In this document: positions 7,858-16,236 of the stretch, piece after piece
How the letters are laid out: each line of letters begins with the position of its first letter
Numbering within the stretch: position 1 is the stretch's first letter
NCBI GenBank assembly: GCA_028280515.1
Contig: JANQLP010000120.1
Span: forward strand, 37,406-101,405
DNA: 64,000 nt
Source of the DNA: Hyphomicrobiales bacterium
GTDB taxonomy: Bacteria; Pseudomonadota; Alphaproteobacteria; Rhizobiales; Methyloligellaceae
Direction: 5' to 3'
Position numbers and translations under genes: made by a program
The notes under the pieces: generated by a model
Seen by the model: only the letters and a program-made list of their open reading frames with translations
Database searches by the model: none
What the model was told of the DNA's origin: nothing

Positions 7858-9135
7858 TCAGTGTTTCGGTTCGCCGGAAACCGCCTCGTGAAGCGAGGTG
7901 ACGAAACACGACAGGCCCGTACCGCGTAGCGGCACAAAATTCTTGCCGGCATGCTTGCAGAACTTCTTGGCGCGCAGGCAGGCATTGTGGCTGATGCAAT
8001 CCACGGGGCACATCACAAAGTCGCCCCGGCCCAGGACCTGGCTGAGCCGCGCGCCGCTTTCCTCCAGCCCGCCATCATGATGAATGAACTCCCCGTTCGC
8101 GGATTCGACAAATGTCCTGATGTATCGAACCTGCGACTTGTGGCCGCCAATGTAGATGATCGTCGCGCCATCGAGATCCAGCGCCTCACCCGCTGCCTCA
8201 CTTTCGCCAACGGTCTTCCGCCTCGCCGGAAACAGGGCGCCTTCGAAGGAGCGGAACAAGGCGCTCTCGAGGAAGCGCTCGACCCTGTCGACCCTAGCAC
8301 GGGATTCATCCAACGCCCGCCGCAGTGCGCAAATCTCCGCCTCTTGCTGCCGGACTTTCACCTTCTGCCCTGCGATCTGTTTGTCCGCGCGTTCCAGGGC
8401 GAGGTTCTTTTCGTCGATCTCCAACCGCTGGCCTTCCAGCTCGGCGCGAAGACTGCGATAGGCGTCTTCGTTTTCAAACTGCGCAATCTGCGCCTCCATC
8501 GCCACGATCCGGCCTTTCAGCTTGGACTGCGGTTCCAGTTCAGACCGGAGTTCGGCAATGATGGCGTTGCGCTCATCGAGGAGCCGGCGGCTGTTGAGGC
8601 GCTGTTCTTCAAGGGCCACCGCAGCCGCGCGCGATTGTTCTTCGAGCTGATCAAGACGCTGCAGGGCTTCACGGTTGGCCGCGCCGACCATATGGGACAG
8701 CATGTGAACGTCGCCGAAGGCTTCCTGTGAAAGCTTCGCATCCGTCACCGGATGGGACATGACGGCCCAGAAGGCAGACGGAACGTTGCCGCGCTTCAGG
8801 TTCTCCTGCCAGTACGTCCGCAATTCATTGCGGCATGTGACCTTTTTCAACTCGCCGATGGCAGCCCGATACTTCTTATCGAGTGCGCGATGCAGCACAC
8901 GCGCCACGTCGGCGTGCGCCTTGACGCATGCCACGAACGTTCCGTGGATGACGTAATCGCTCGCATCCGGCCTGAAACGGATTTTCGTTTTGGGCCTGAT
9001 CTTCTCGAGATCCCGCATGCTGAGACAGGTTCCGAGAATCGCGCAGTGATAGCACTCCTCAATCTCCCACAGCTTCTTACGCCTTGTGGCGAGCGGTTTT
9101 CCGTCACTGGCAAGCTCTGAGCAGGCCCGGCACAT
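7858..9135 (-). CDS. DUF2325-domain coiled-coil protein with Cys-rich N-terminus
   Basis: A protein of about 425 residues in three parts. The N-terminus has CxxC-type cysteines (MCRACSEL; ECYHCAILGTC). The middle (about 170-310) is a long charged coiled coil. The C-terminus is a DUF2325 domain: IYIGGHKSQVRYIR followed by PVDCISHNACLRAKKFC, containing the conserved Asp, His and Cys residues of that family. DUF2325 proteins have no established biochemical role; the residues suggest metal or redox chemistry. ATG 9135 was chosen over an upstream TTG that would add six residues. The gene is divergent from the YejA-type gene and convergent with the LysR gene, so all three probably belong to one regulatory unit with the Cys-rich gene at 6140. 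Confidence 0.8.
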   Translation of the reverse strand: MCRACSELASDGKPLATRRKKLWEIEECYHCAILGTCLSMRDLEKIRPKTKIRFRPDASDYVIHGTFVACVKAHADVARVLHRALDKKYRAAIGELKKVTCRNELRTYWQENLKRGNVPSAFWAVMSHPVTDAKLSQEAFGDVHMLSHMVGAANREALQRLDQLEEQSRAAAVALEEQRLNSRRLLDERNAIIAELRSELEPQSKLKGRIVAMEAQIAQFENEDAYRSLRAELEGQRLEIDEKNLALERADKQIAGQKVKVRQQEAEICALRRALDESRARVDRVERFLESALFRSFEGALFPARRKTVGESEAAGEALDLDGATIIYIGGHKSQVRYIRTFVESANGEFIHHDGGLEESGARLSQVLGRGDFVMCPVDCISHNACLRAKKFCKHAGKNFVPLRGTGLSCFVTSLHEAVSGEPKH

Positions 9136-9223
9136 CGCAGCAGTCCAACACAACCCCGTAAACCGCCGCGCGTGCGGCAGCTATCCCACGTAACTAAGCC
9201 AGAGCCCGACACTGTTCTCCAGT

Positions 9224-9251
9224 GCAATGTTTGGAATGCAGTCATTGCATT
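9224..9251. promoter_or_regulatory. Candidate LysR operator before the YejA-type gene
   Basis: GCAATGTTTG (9224-9233), identical to 6741-6750, is followed by AATGCA-N5-TGCATT (9235-9251). The site lies between the divergent DUF2325 and YejA-type genes, about 160 bases before the latter's start codon. Confidence 0.4.
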
Positions 9252-9410
9252 TTGCTCAACAATTCTTCGATCCGGATGCATGAACCGGTATCGCGCAACA
9301 GCACGTGTTTTTGCACCGCATTCATCAATGATGCTGGTCACTTTGCATTATTTCGCGCTCGCCGTTGGCCCTACCATCCCTTGAGTTTTCAACAGATCTG
9401 GAGAAGTAAA

Positions 9411-11228
9411 ATGGGGCGATTGGCTCGTCTCACTCTGTCGTTTGCCCTGGTTGCCGCCCTTGCGTTTGCGGCAACAATGCCGCTCCGGACGGCGTCCGCC
9501 GCTCCGGCCCATGGTTACTCGCCGATTCATGACCTGAAGTACCCTCCGGATTTCTCGCATTTCGACTACGTGAATCCATCGGCTCCGAAGGGCGGCGAAA
9601 TCCGGATCGGGCGCGTGGGCACATTCGACTCGTTGAACACGCTGCGTTATCCGGGCAACACACCGGCGGACATGCGCGGTTACATCTATGACACGCTCAT
9701 CGTCGCGAGTGCGGATGAGCCGGCGGGCTTCTACGGATTGCTAGCGGAAACGGTGGATGCCGCCGACGACTTGAGCTGGGCCCGCTTCAAGCTTCGGCCG
9801 GACGCGAAATGGCATGACGGACGCCCGGTCACGGCTGACGATGTCGTCTTCACCTTTGAGACGCTTGCCAAACAGGGTGCACCTTACTATCGGCAGGTCC
9901 TGCGTCTGTTCACGGTGGAAAAAGAGACGCCGGATACCGTCCTCTTTCGGTCGAAAAGGCCTGGAGACCGGGAGTTCGTCCGCATTGTCGGCACACTGCC
10001 GATTCATCCGGCGCATTTCTGGAAAAGCCGCGACGCGGAAGGCAGGTCGCTCGACCTGCCGCTCGGAAGCGGCCCATACCGCGCCGCCAGCGTGATAGCG
10101 GGCCGCTCGCTCGTGCTGGAGCGTGTGCCCGACTATTGGGCGAAATCCCATGCCGTAAACACCGGTCGATACAATTTCGATCTCGTTCGCGTGGAGTACT
10201 ACCGGGACAAGACGATCGCGCGCGAGGCCTTTACTGCGGGCGAGTTCGACGTATGGCGCGAACGCGACGCCGCCCAGTGGGCCAATGCCTACAAGAACGT
10301 CAAAAGAAACGGTATCGGCATCGTCCGCCGCACATTTACACTCGCCACTCCGGGGACCATGGCCACCCTGGTCTTTAACCTCCGGCGCTCCCCGTTCCAG
10401 GACCGTCGGGTTCGTGAGGCGGTGACGCTCGCCTACAATTTTGAATGGACCAACCGTGTGCTCTTTGCCGGCAGCTACAAGCCGGTCGAGAGCTTCTTCG
10501 GCGATACGACGCTGGCGGCAAACGGTCCGATCACCCATGCCGAAAAGGTACTGCTGGATGGCAAGTCGGCGGGCCTTCCTGAAGAAGCGGTCGAGCGGCC
10601 CGGACCAGGCGTCCGCGACGGCTTGACATCCGATCGCGCTGCGTTCCGGCGCGCGGACGCCCTGTTGAACGAAGCGGGCTTCCGGGTTGTCGACGGCAAG
10701 CGCATCGATCCCGCAACGGGCAAGCAAGTTGCCATAAACGTGACATTCAACAATCCGTCGCTTACGCGTGTCCTGGGATCATTCGCCCGCAATCTGGAGC
10801 GTCTCGGCATCAAACTCACCTACCCCCTGCTCGAACCCACGGCGGCCGTCCGGAAGCTCCTCGATCACGACTTCGACCTTGCCGACCTCACCCTGACCCC
10901 GAAGCTGGTTCCCGGCAACGCCGAACGTCTTTTGTGGGGCAGCGCGCTTGCCGACAGGCCGGGAACTTACGCTCTTGCCGGCTCAAAGGACCCGGTGCTC
11001 GACACGGCCATAACCGCAATGCTGAACGCAAGAGACCGAGAGGCTCTGCAGACCGCCGCTAACCTGTTTGACAGGACCTTGCGGTGGCAAAGATATGCCG
11101 TGCCACTCTGGAGAAGCGACGAAGTCTGGATCGCGCACTGGGACAAGTTTGCCCATCCCAAAAAAGTGCCGGGGGTGTATCCTTCCTACGCTGACAGATG
11201 GTGGTCAAAACCACAGTCCGTCAATTGA
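9411..11228 (+). CDS. Peptide ABC transporter substrate-binding protein, YejA type
   Basis: Periplasmic binding protein of the SBP family 5 (605 residues). The ATG at 9411 follows GGAGAAG at good spacing; the mature protein starts after a clear signal peptide (LARLTLSFALVAALAF then ASA). The mature N-terminus with DLKYPPDFSHFDYVNP and APKGGEIR is characteristic of the YejA/microcin C-peptide branch, and KWHDGRPVTADDVVFTFE is the SBP5 signature. E. coli YejA works with YejB, YejE and the fused ATPase YejF; here the split ATPases at 4136 and 5072 are the only candidate partners in the window, and the permeases are absent. It is divergently arranged with the DUF2325 gene, sharing a putative LysR-controlled promoter region. 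Confidence 0.88.
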   Translation: MGRLARLTLSFALVAALAFAATMPLRTASAAPAHGYSPIHDLKYPPDFSHFDYVNPSAPKGGEIRIGRVGTFDSLNTLRYPGNTPADMRGYIYDTLIVASADEPAGFYGLLAETVDAADDLSWARFKLRPDAKWHDGRPVTADDVVFTFETLAKQGAPYYRQVLRLFTVEKETPDTVLFRSKRPGDREFVRIVGTLPIHPAHFWKSRDAEGRSLDLPLGSGPYRAASVIAGRSLVLERVPDYWAKSHAVNTGRYNFDLVRVEYYRDKTIAREAFTAGEFDVWRERDAAQWANAYKNVKRNGIGIVRRTFTLATPGTMATLVFNLRRSPFQDRRVREAVTLAYNFEWTNRVLFAGSYKPVESFFGDTTLAANGPITHAEKVLLDGKSAGLPEEAVERPGPGVRDGLTSDRAAFRRADALLNEAGFRVVDGKRIDPATGKQVAINVTFNNPSLTRVLGSFARNLERLGIKLTYPLLEPTAAVRKLLDHDFDLADLTLTPKLVPGNAERLLWGSALADRPGTYALAGSKDPVLDTAITAMLNARDREALQTAANLFDRTLRWQRYAVPLWRSDEVWIAHWDKFAHPKKVPGVYPSYADRWWSKPQSVN

Positions 11229-11324
11229 ACAACGGTCGGGGCGCACGTGCGGCCAATCCCGATTTGCACCCGGCAGAGATCAGACCACACCGAAGATTCA
11301 CGACACAGATTAAGAGGTTTGCGC

Positions 11325-11627
11325 ATGTTTATCGCCATGAACAGGTTCCACGTTACCAAAGGGCGTGAAGAAGACTTCGAGGAAGTGTGGAGGTCGCGCG
11401 ACTCCCGCCTCGAGCAGGTCGACGGTTTCGTCGAGTTTCGTCTTCTACGCGGACCGGAAGCGGACGACCATACGCTTTATTCGTCGCACACGATCTGGGC
11501 CTCGCGGCAGGCATTCGAGGACTGGACGCGGTCGGAGCACTTCCGCGCCGCGCATCGCGACGCCGGCAACACCAAAGGTCTCTACCAGGGTCACCCGAAC
11601 TTCGAAGGTTTCGACGTCGTGCTTTGA
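11325..11627 (+). CDS. Haem-degrading monooxygenase, IsdG/HmoA/HmuQ type
   Basis: A 100-residue antibiotic-biosynthesis-monooxygenase-fold protein. The start ATG at 11325 has AGAGG upstream; the sequence begins MFIAMNRFHV like staphylococcal IsdG/IsdI. Aligned by eye with IsdI, the three catalytic residues are present: Asn6, Trp67 (FEDW) and His77 (AAH). Such enzymes open haem with ruffling to staphylobilin-like or mycobilin products and release iron in the cytoplasm. The gene is followed after 19 bases by a GNAT and then, convergently, by a TonB-dependent receptor gene, which supports a role in haem iron use. Substrate is inferred from the triad and context. Confidence 0.85.
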   Translation: MFIAMNRFHVTKGREEDFEEVWRSRDSRLEQVDGFVEFRLLRGPEADDHTLYSSHTIWASRQAFEDWTRSEHFRAAHRDAGNTKGLYQGHPNFEGFDVVL

Positions 11628-11646
11628 GATCGGTACGACTGACGCA

Positions 11647-12489
11647 ATGCCGACAACGATATGCCGGATGGAGCCCGGCCATCTCGCCGAGGCACAAAAG
11701 CTGTCGGCCTCCATGGACTGGCCGCATCGGATCGAGGATTGGGCCATGGCGCTCGATCTGGGCCATGGGCTCGTCGCACTCGATGACGGTGACGTTTTCG
11801 GAACCATTATGTGGTGGCCGTACGGTGAAAGCGACGCGACCCTGGGCTTGATCATCGTTTCTGCGGACCGGCAGGGACGAGGTCACGGACGGCAGTTGAT
11901 GGAGGCCGCGCTCGCCGAGATCGGCCCAAGGGCAATCTTTCTGAATGCCACCTCAGAAGGTCTGCCGCTCTACACCAAGACGGGTTTTCGGGAAGTCGGC
12001 GTCGTCTGCCAGCATCAGGGCGTTCCGACCCGCGACGGCAGCGATGAGGTGCTTGATGGTGCCTGCATCCGGGACCTGAATGAAAACCACGTCGCAGACG
12101 TGATAAGCCTCGATAACCGGGCAACCGGCTGGCAGCGCGATAGGCTGCTTCGCCGTATCCTTGCCGACGGCGAAGGCCTGATCTCGGGCAAAGGCGACCG
12201 TATCGATGGCTATGCCTTATGTCGGCGTTTCGGGTTCGGTCACGTCATCGGGCCGGTCGTGGCTCTGAATGATCAGGTCGCCCGCACGCTCATCGGCGCC
12301 TGGATTGCAAGGTGCGGCGATGGCTTCGTCAGGGTGGATTCGCCATCGTCAAACGGGCTCTCCGACTGGCTCGCCTCGCGGGGCCTCCTGAAGCATGACA
12401 GCGTTGTTACGATGGCGCGTGGAGTTACATCGGACAATACGCCGGCAGCACCGCACGTCTTCGCGCTGGCCAGCCAGGCGCTGGGCTAA
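11647..12489 (+). CDS. GNAT-family N-acetyltransferase, two-domain
   Basis: A 280-residue protein. The N-terminal half (about 1-130) is a GNAT acetyltransferase domain: the acetyl-CoA loop is visible as RQGRGHGRQLM, followed by LYTKTGFREVG. The C-terminal half (about 140-280) resembles the second domain found in YitH/HolE-like GNATs. The gene begins 19 bases after the haem monooxygenase stop and is probably in the same transcript. The acetyl acceptor is not predictable; acting on a siderophore or amine in an iron context is possible but unsupported. Confidence 0.85.
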   Translation: MPTTICRMEPGHLAEAQKLSASMDWPHRIEDWAMALDLGHGLVALDDGDVFGTIMWWPYGESDATLGLIIVSADRQGRGHGRQLMEAALAEIGPRAIFLNATSEGLPLYTKTGFREVGVVCQHQGVPTRDGSDEVLDGACIRDLNENHVADVISLDNRATGWQRDRLLRRILADGEGLISGKGDRIDGYALCRRFGFGHVIGPVVALNDQVARTLIGAWIARCGDGFVRVDSPSSNGLSDWLASRGLLKHDSVVTMARGVTSDNTPAAPHVFALASQALG

Positions 12490-12504
12490 TCCACTCCAGT
12501 CAAG

Positions 12505-12519
12505 AAGCCGTTCCGGCTT
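12505..12519. terminator. Short hairpin between convergent genes
   Basis: AAGCCG-TTC-CGGCTT sits in the 45-base gap between the GNAT gene and the convergent receptor gene. The stem is short and T-poor, so termination is plausible but weakly supported. Confidence 0.35.
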
Positions 12520-12534
12520 GCGCCCCGCACACCG

Positions 12535-14784
12535 TCAGAACTTGACCGCCGCCGTCACCGCAACGCTCCGCCCAACGCCGGGCAATGCGTCGGTCAACGG
12601 CCGGTACTCTTCGTCGGTGAGATTATTGAGCTCGACCACAAGGCGATACTTGTCGTTCTCGCCATAGGTTCCGCCGAAAGCCAGGTTCAGGGTTGCCCAG
12701 CCGTCGACCTCATTGGTCTCCCGGCCACCATCATCGGGAAGTGTCTCCTTCACGTCCGTCGAGGCACGGGCAAACAGATCGGCCCAGGCGTTGATCCCGC
12801 GAATGTCACGTTCGACGCGCAGCCCGAAACGGCCGGACAGCCGTGGCACGTTCGTGTTGTATGTCGAGAAGTCCTCGAAATCGAGACGGCGGCGCGTGTA
12901 TGCCCCGGTGGCATATGGTGTCACACGCGTGCCGGGGATCGTGTACTGCGTGAGCAGTTCAACGCCCCAAGTGGTCGCCTCGTCGACATTCACGTAGACC
13001 CTGTTCGGAGCGCTGCGTCCTGCAATTTGAGGACAAGTCACGCCCGATGCTGCGCACTCAACCGTGGTGATGTAATCCTTCGACTTCGTGTAGTAGCCGA
13101 CCACGTCGACGGCAAGGTGGTCCCCATCAAAGCGCAGGCCGAGTTCGTAGTTGTTGGCCGTCTCCAGCTCCAGATCCGGATTACCGAACACCGTCTGACC
13201 ACCGGCGGAAGTCCGCCCGAAGCTCTGCAGAAGCGTCGGATTGATGTAACCGGAAGAATAGAGCGCACGCAGCGTGGTGTTCTCGAAGCCGGAGTAAGTC
13301 AGGGCAACACTCGTTGATGTTTCGAGCTGCGTCTCCGACCCCGGGGTCAACGCGGCCTGTGTGCTTCGCGACTCTTCCAGCTTTGTCTCGATGTGGTTGT
13401 AGCGCACACCGGTGATCAGGTTCAAATCCGGCACGATCTCCCAGTCATCCTGCGCGAACAGGGAGAAGGTATCGATACGCGCTTCCTGAAAGCTCGAGTT
13501 CTCGAGCGGAAACTGCCCCGGCGGTGCGAATGGCGGCGGCGGCACCACGTTCACGGTCGAGGTCTTGTCCGTTTCCAGCACGTCGGCAAGGTACTGGACT
13601 CCGACAATCGTGTAGTGGTTCCTGAATGCCTCCAGGTCGATCTGGGCGGTCGCCCCGTAATTGGTGATGGTGTCATCGGACGTGGACTGAACGTCGGTGG
13701 ACGAAGCGGGGATTACGGTCCCGAAGGGCGGTGGAAAGGGAACGAAAGACGCCGGCGTGAACGTCTCGACATTGTTTTCAAACAGCCTGTCGATCGTCTG
13801 GTAGTAGGCATCGACATGCACCTTGGCGACCGGGCCGCCGAGGTCTTCCGCGTCGTAGTAGACACCGATCTTCTTCAGGTCCCGCTGCGGCAGGTCGATC
13901 GTGAAGTCGGTGACGCCTTCGATATTGGGCGGGCGTCCGGTGATCGTTTCCGGATCCTTCCAGGTTTCAGTGTCAAGCCGGTACTGTTGAGCCTTCACAG
14001 CTAGATAATGGTTGCCCTCCACACCGAACGTGTAGCCGAGGTGAGCCGAGATATCGTCCGTATCCCAGGCCGTGGTTTCGAGGCGACCGGTGCTGGTGAA
14101 CTCCCCCTTGGGTGTTTTCTGGTCGTCATGTTCGGCAATCCCGCCGGTCACGCGATAATCGAAATTGCCCAAGGTTCCGCCGGCGCTTGTCCAGCCCTGC
14201 CACCCGGACGTGCCGGAGTAATACGTTCCGCCGACCTCGACCTCGACAGCTTTGCCCGGAACGCCCTTCTTGGTGACGATGTTGACAACGCCGCCGATTG
14301 CCTTGGCGCCATAGAGAACCGAGGCAGGACCGCGCAGAACATCGATGCGTTCTATCGCGGCCGGGTTGATGAGGATCGGGGTACCGTAGGTGGAGTGGTC
14401 GGTGATTTCCTGCCCGTCCAGGAGGATGGTGACCCGGCGCGAGGACTCACCGCGTATGCGGAGCCGCTTCATGCCCGGCACCGAACTGTCGACCAACTCG
14501 ACCCCGGGCACATCCCGGATCGCTTCGCCGACACTGAGGGGCGCCTGCCGCTCAAGCTGCTGCTGGTCGACGACGCTCACGGAACGCGGGTTGTCCTGAA
14601 CCGTGACCTCGGTGCGCGTCCCGATGATGGTGAGTTCGTCGAGCTCGATAGGTTGCGCATGCGCACTGCGATGGAACGCGGTCAATGCGAACGATGCGGC
14701 GCAGATCGCGATGGCGGATACGCCCAGTACTCTGTAGTTGCGTCTCGTACCGGGACGTCGTGCGAGGTCCAGATCTTTGTACAT
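12535..14784 (-). CDS. TonB-dependent outer-membrane receptor (haem or siderophore)
   Basis: Outer-membrane receptor of 749 residues. ATG 14784 follows GGGGGA at good spacing. The signal region ends near SAHA before QPIELDELTIIGTRTE, a TonB-box-like segment, then the plug domain (RSVSVVDQQQLE, GVELVDSSVPG, LRIRGESSRRVTILLDGQ) and a 22-strand barrel ending in the aromatic C-terminal strand VTAAVKF. The barrel contains GYINPTLLQSFG and GNPDLELE where haem receptors have FRAP and NPNL boxes; the His usually found between them is not seen, so a siderophore ligand is also possible. The haem monooxygenase gene converges on it, and the small exported protein at 14847 lies 62 bases upstream, probably in the same transcript. 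Confidence 0.9.
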   Translation of the reverse strand: MYKDLDLARRPGTRRNYRVLGVSAIAICAASFALTAFHRSAHAQPIELDELTIIGTRTEVTVQDNPRSVSVVDQQQLERQAPLSVGEAIRDVPGVELVDSSVPGMKRLRIRGESSRRVTILLDGQEITDHSTYGTPILINPAAIERIDVLRGPASVLYGAKAIGGVVNIVTKKGVPGKAVEVEVGGTYYSGTSGWQGWTSAGGTLGNFDYRVTGGIAEHDDQKTPKGEFTSTGRLETTAWDTDDISAHLGYTFGVEGNHYLAVKAQQYRLDTETWKDPETITGRPPNIEGVTDFTIDLPQRDLKKIGVYYDAEDLGGPVAKVHVDAYYQTIDRLFENNVETFTPASFVPFPPPFGTVIPASSTDVQSTSDDTITNYGATAQIDLEAFRNHYTIVGVQYLADVLETDKTSTVNVVPPPPFAPPGQFPLENSSFQEARIDTFSLFAQDDWEIVPDLNLITGVRYNHIETKLEESRSTQAALTPGSETQLETSTSVALTYSGFENTTLRALYSSGYINPTLLQSFGRTSAGGQTVFGNPDLELETANNYELGLRFDGDHLAVDVVGYYTKSKDYITTVECAASGVTCPQIAGRSAPNRVYVNVDEATTWGVELLTQYTIPGTRVTPYATGAYTRRRLDFEDFSTYNTNVPRLSGRFGLRVERDIRGINAWADLFARASTDVKETLPDDGGRETNEVDGWATLNLAFGGTYGENDKYRLVVELNNLTDEEYRPLTDALPGVGRSVAVTAAVKF

Positions 14785-14846
14785 TACTTTTCCCCCTGAA
14801 TCCCCAATCGTTTTTTTGATTTGCCTTGCGCAGCGCCGAGACCGGC

Positions 14847-15239
14847 TCATCCGCGCAACCGCGCCGACTTGCGCAGCATTTTCTGGGTCGACGTCACACA
14901 GTGTTCCTGAGCGTTTTTCCGGTCGGCTTTCGGTGCCGGTGCCGCCTTGCAGGACGCCACGTCTTTCACCGGTTCAACGGTAACGTTGTCGTCTTTGAGC
15001 GTGATCCGGTAAGAGTGGCGCGGCGCGTCCGGAGGGGTGCCGTGCACGAATTTCTCGAACGTGGCGGTTCCCCGGAAGCAGCCAAGCTCCAGAATCTTGA
15101 TATCCCCCGATTCCAGAATTGCGCGCACGTTCTCGCCGGTTTCCTTGCAGCCCGCCGCATCGAGACCGTTGACGAACGCAGCCGACACACCGCCCGCCGA
15201 TGTGGCGGTCAAGATCACGAGTATGAGTGCTGCTGTCAT
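14847..15239 (-). CDS. Small exported Cys-containing protein of unknown function
   Basis: A 130-residue protein with an N-terminal hydrophobic signal segment (LILVILTATSAGG, cleavage likely after VSA). Mature part has cysteines in AAGCKETG, ELGCFRG, VASCKAAP and EHCVTST, an even number compatible with two disulfides in the periplasm. The family is not recognised. It is immediately upstream of the TonB-dependent receptor in the same direction, so a periplasmic accessory role in the same uptake route is a reasonable guess. The start ATG at 15239 is the first in the frame. Confidence 0.65.
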   Translation of the reverse strand: MTAALILVILTATSAGGVSAAFVNGLDAAGCKETGENVRAILESGDIKILELGCFRGTATFEKFVHGTPPDAPRHSYRITLKDDNVTVEPVKDVASCKAAPAPKADRKNAQEHCVTSTQKMLRKSARLRG

Positions 15240-15679
15240 TGCTGACGCCCCCGCCGATCCGCCCGCGACACAGCGTTCAGGATCGGCCTTTGTGTTTTTG
15301 TTGCTTTTTTATCGATGGGTGGGCTGCCCTCATTCGCCTCAATCCGGGAGCATTTCGGCCCCAAACGGGAGTTTTTCGGAAGGGCCCGAGGCGGCGACGG
15401 CGGGTATCACGGAATAGGCTGAGATCCGGGCCGGCGTCCGTCTCGACGGCAAGATGGTCAATGACTCCATCGTACGCCGGGCGCGACGCATCCTCGCAAG
15501 ACGATGATGTAGCACTTGCCCGTCAGGCCAGGCAGATGATGGGCGGACCATCTGACACAAAAGATCGCGGACACGCACGATTACGGGCCCGATATAGGTC
15601 TCCTGGCAAGGCAGACCGTCCGGCTCAGGCAGGCAAATGCAGTCGACCGCCCGGTGATGCGGCGCCTGTCCAGAAGTCG
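15240..15679. other. Intergenic region with an inverted repeat and T-rich tract
   Basis: No gene is supported. GCCGATCC (15253-15260) and GGATCGGC (15280-15287) form an 8-base stem with a 19-base loop; a T-rich run follows on the plus strand only. No plus-strand gene ends here, so it is more likely part of the promoter/leader of the 14847-15239 gene than a terminator of the secretion operon. Confidence 0.4.
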
Positions 15680-16219
15680 TCAGTCGAGGGTGTTGACCGC
15701 AGCCTGTCCGTCCGCGTCCGCCGCACGCACCTTGATCGTCTTGTCCGGACCGACCTTCTCACGGATGCTCTTCACCAGTGCCGAGCTCACCTGCGGGGCG
15801 GCGACAATGTCCAGCAGCCAGATGATATCGCCGCTCTTCCATTCGTCCGGCTTGATCTCGATCGGCGTGTCGAGATCCACGGTCAGCCGCTGATCCACCG
15901 CATCGGACACGCTCGCCCAGAAGGCGACGCCGACGGGCGTGGGCGGCAGCTCCACATTGTCGGCCTGCGCCCGCGCCAGCACATACTGGTCGGACATGAA
16001 GGCCGGAACCATCTGCCGCGCCAGCGTGCCCAGCGTCACCTTGCTGTGGCGCGGCGACTGGAGCATGACGCTCATGATTTCGCCGAAGACGGCAGCCTTG
16101 AGCCTGGCTTCGAGTATGTTGCGGTTGGCGATATCGCCATTGTCGACATTCTCGACCTTTTTCACCTTCTTCGCCTTCGGCTTGCCGCTGCCGTTCGGTT
16201 TTTGCGTCTTCTTTGCCAT
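15680..16219 (-). CDS. HlyC-like toxin-activating lysine acyltransferase
   Basis: A 179-residue protein of the RTX toxin acyltransferase family. ATG 16219 follows AGGAGG; the first 22 residues are Lys-rich. Against HlyC, the match runs from about residue 42: SPRH (His58) aligns with the catalytic SPLH His, MVPAFMSDQYVL with VIPAIETNQYVL, and DEWKSGDIIWLLDIVAP with the EDWTSGDRKWFIDWIAP region carrying the catalytic Asp. HlyC moves a fatty acyl group from acyl-ACP to internal lysines of protoxins. Here the gene is the last of a secretion operon whose only large substrate candidate is the RTX nuclease at 19425, not a pore-forming toxin. The acylated protein is therefore unknown; the nuclease is the obvious candidate. 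Confidence 0.85.
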   Translation of the reverse strand: MAKKTQKPNGSGKPKAKKVKKVENVDNGDIANRNILEARLKAAVFGEIMSVMLQSPRHSKVTLGTLARQMVPAFMSDQYVLARAQADNVELPPTPVGVAFWASVSDAVDQRLTVDLDTPIEIKPDEWKSGDIIWLLDIVAAPQVSSALVKSIREKVGPDKTIKVRAADADGQAAVNTLD

Positions 16220-16236
16220 GGGGGTCCTCCTCACTC

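Noticed and set aside
15253..15287. Intrinsic terminator of the secretion operon
   Set aside because: The T-rich tract follows the stem only on the plus strand, while the operon is on the minus strand.
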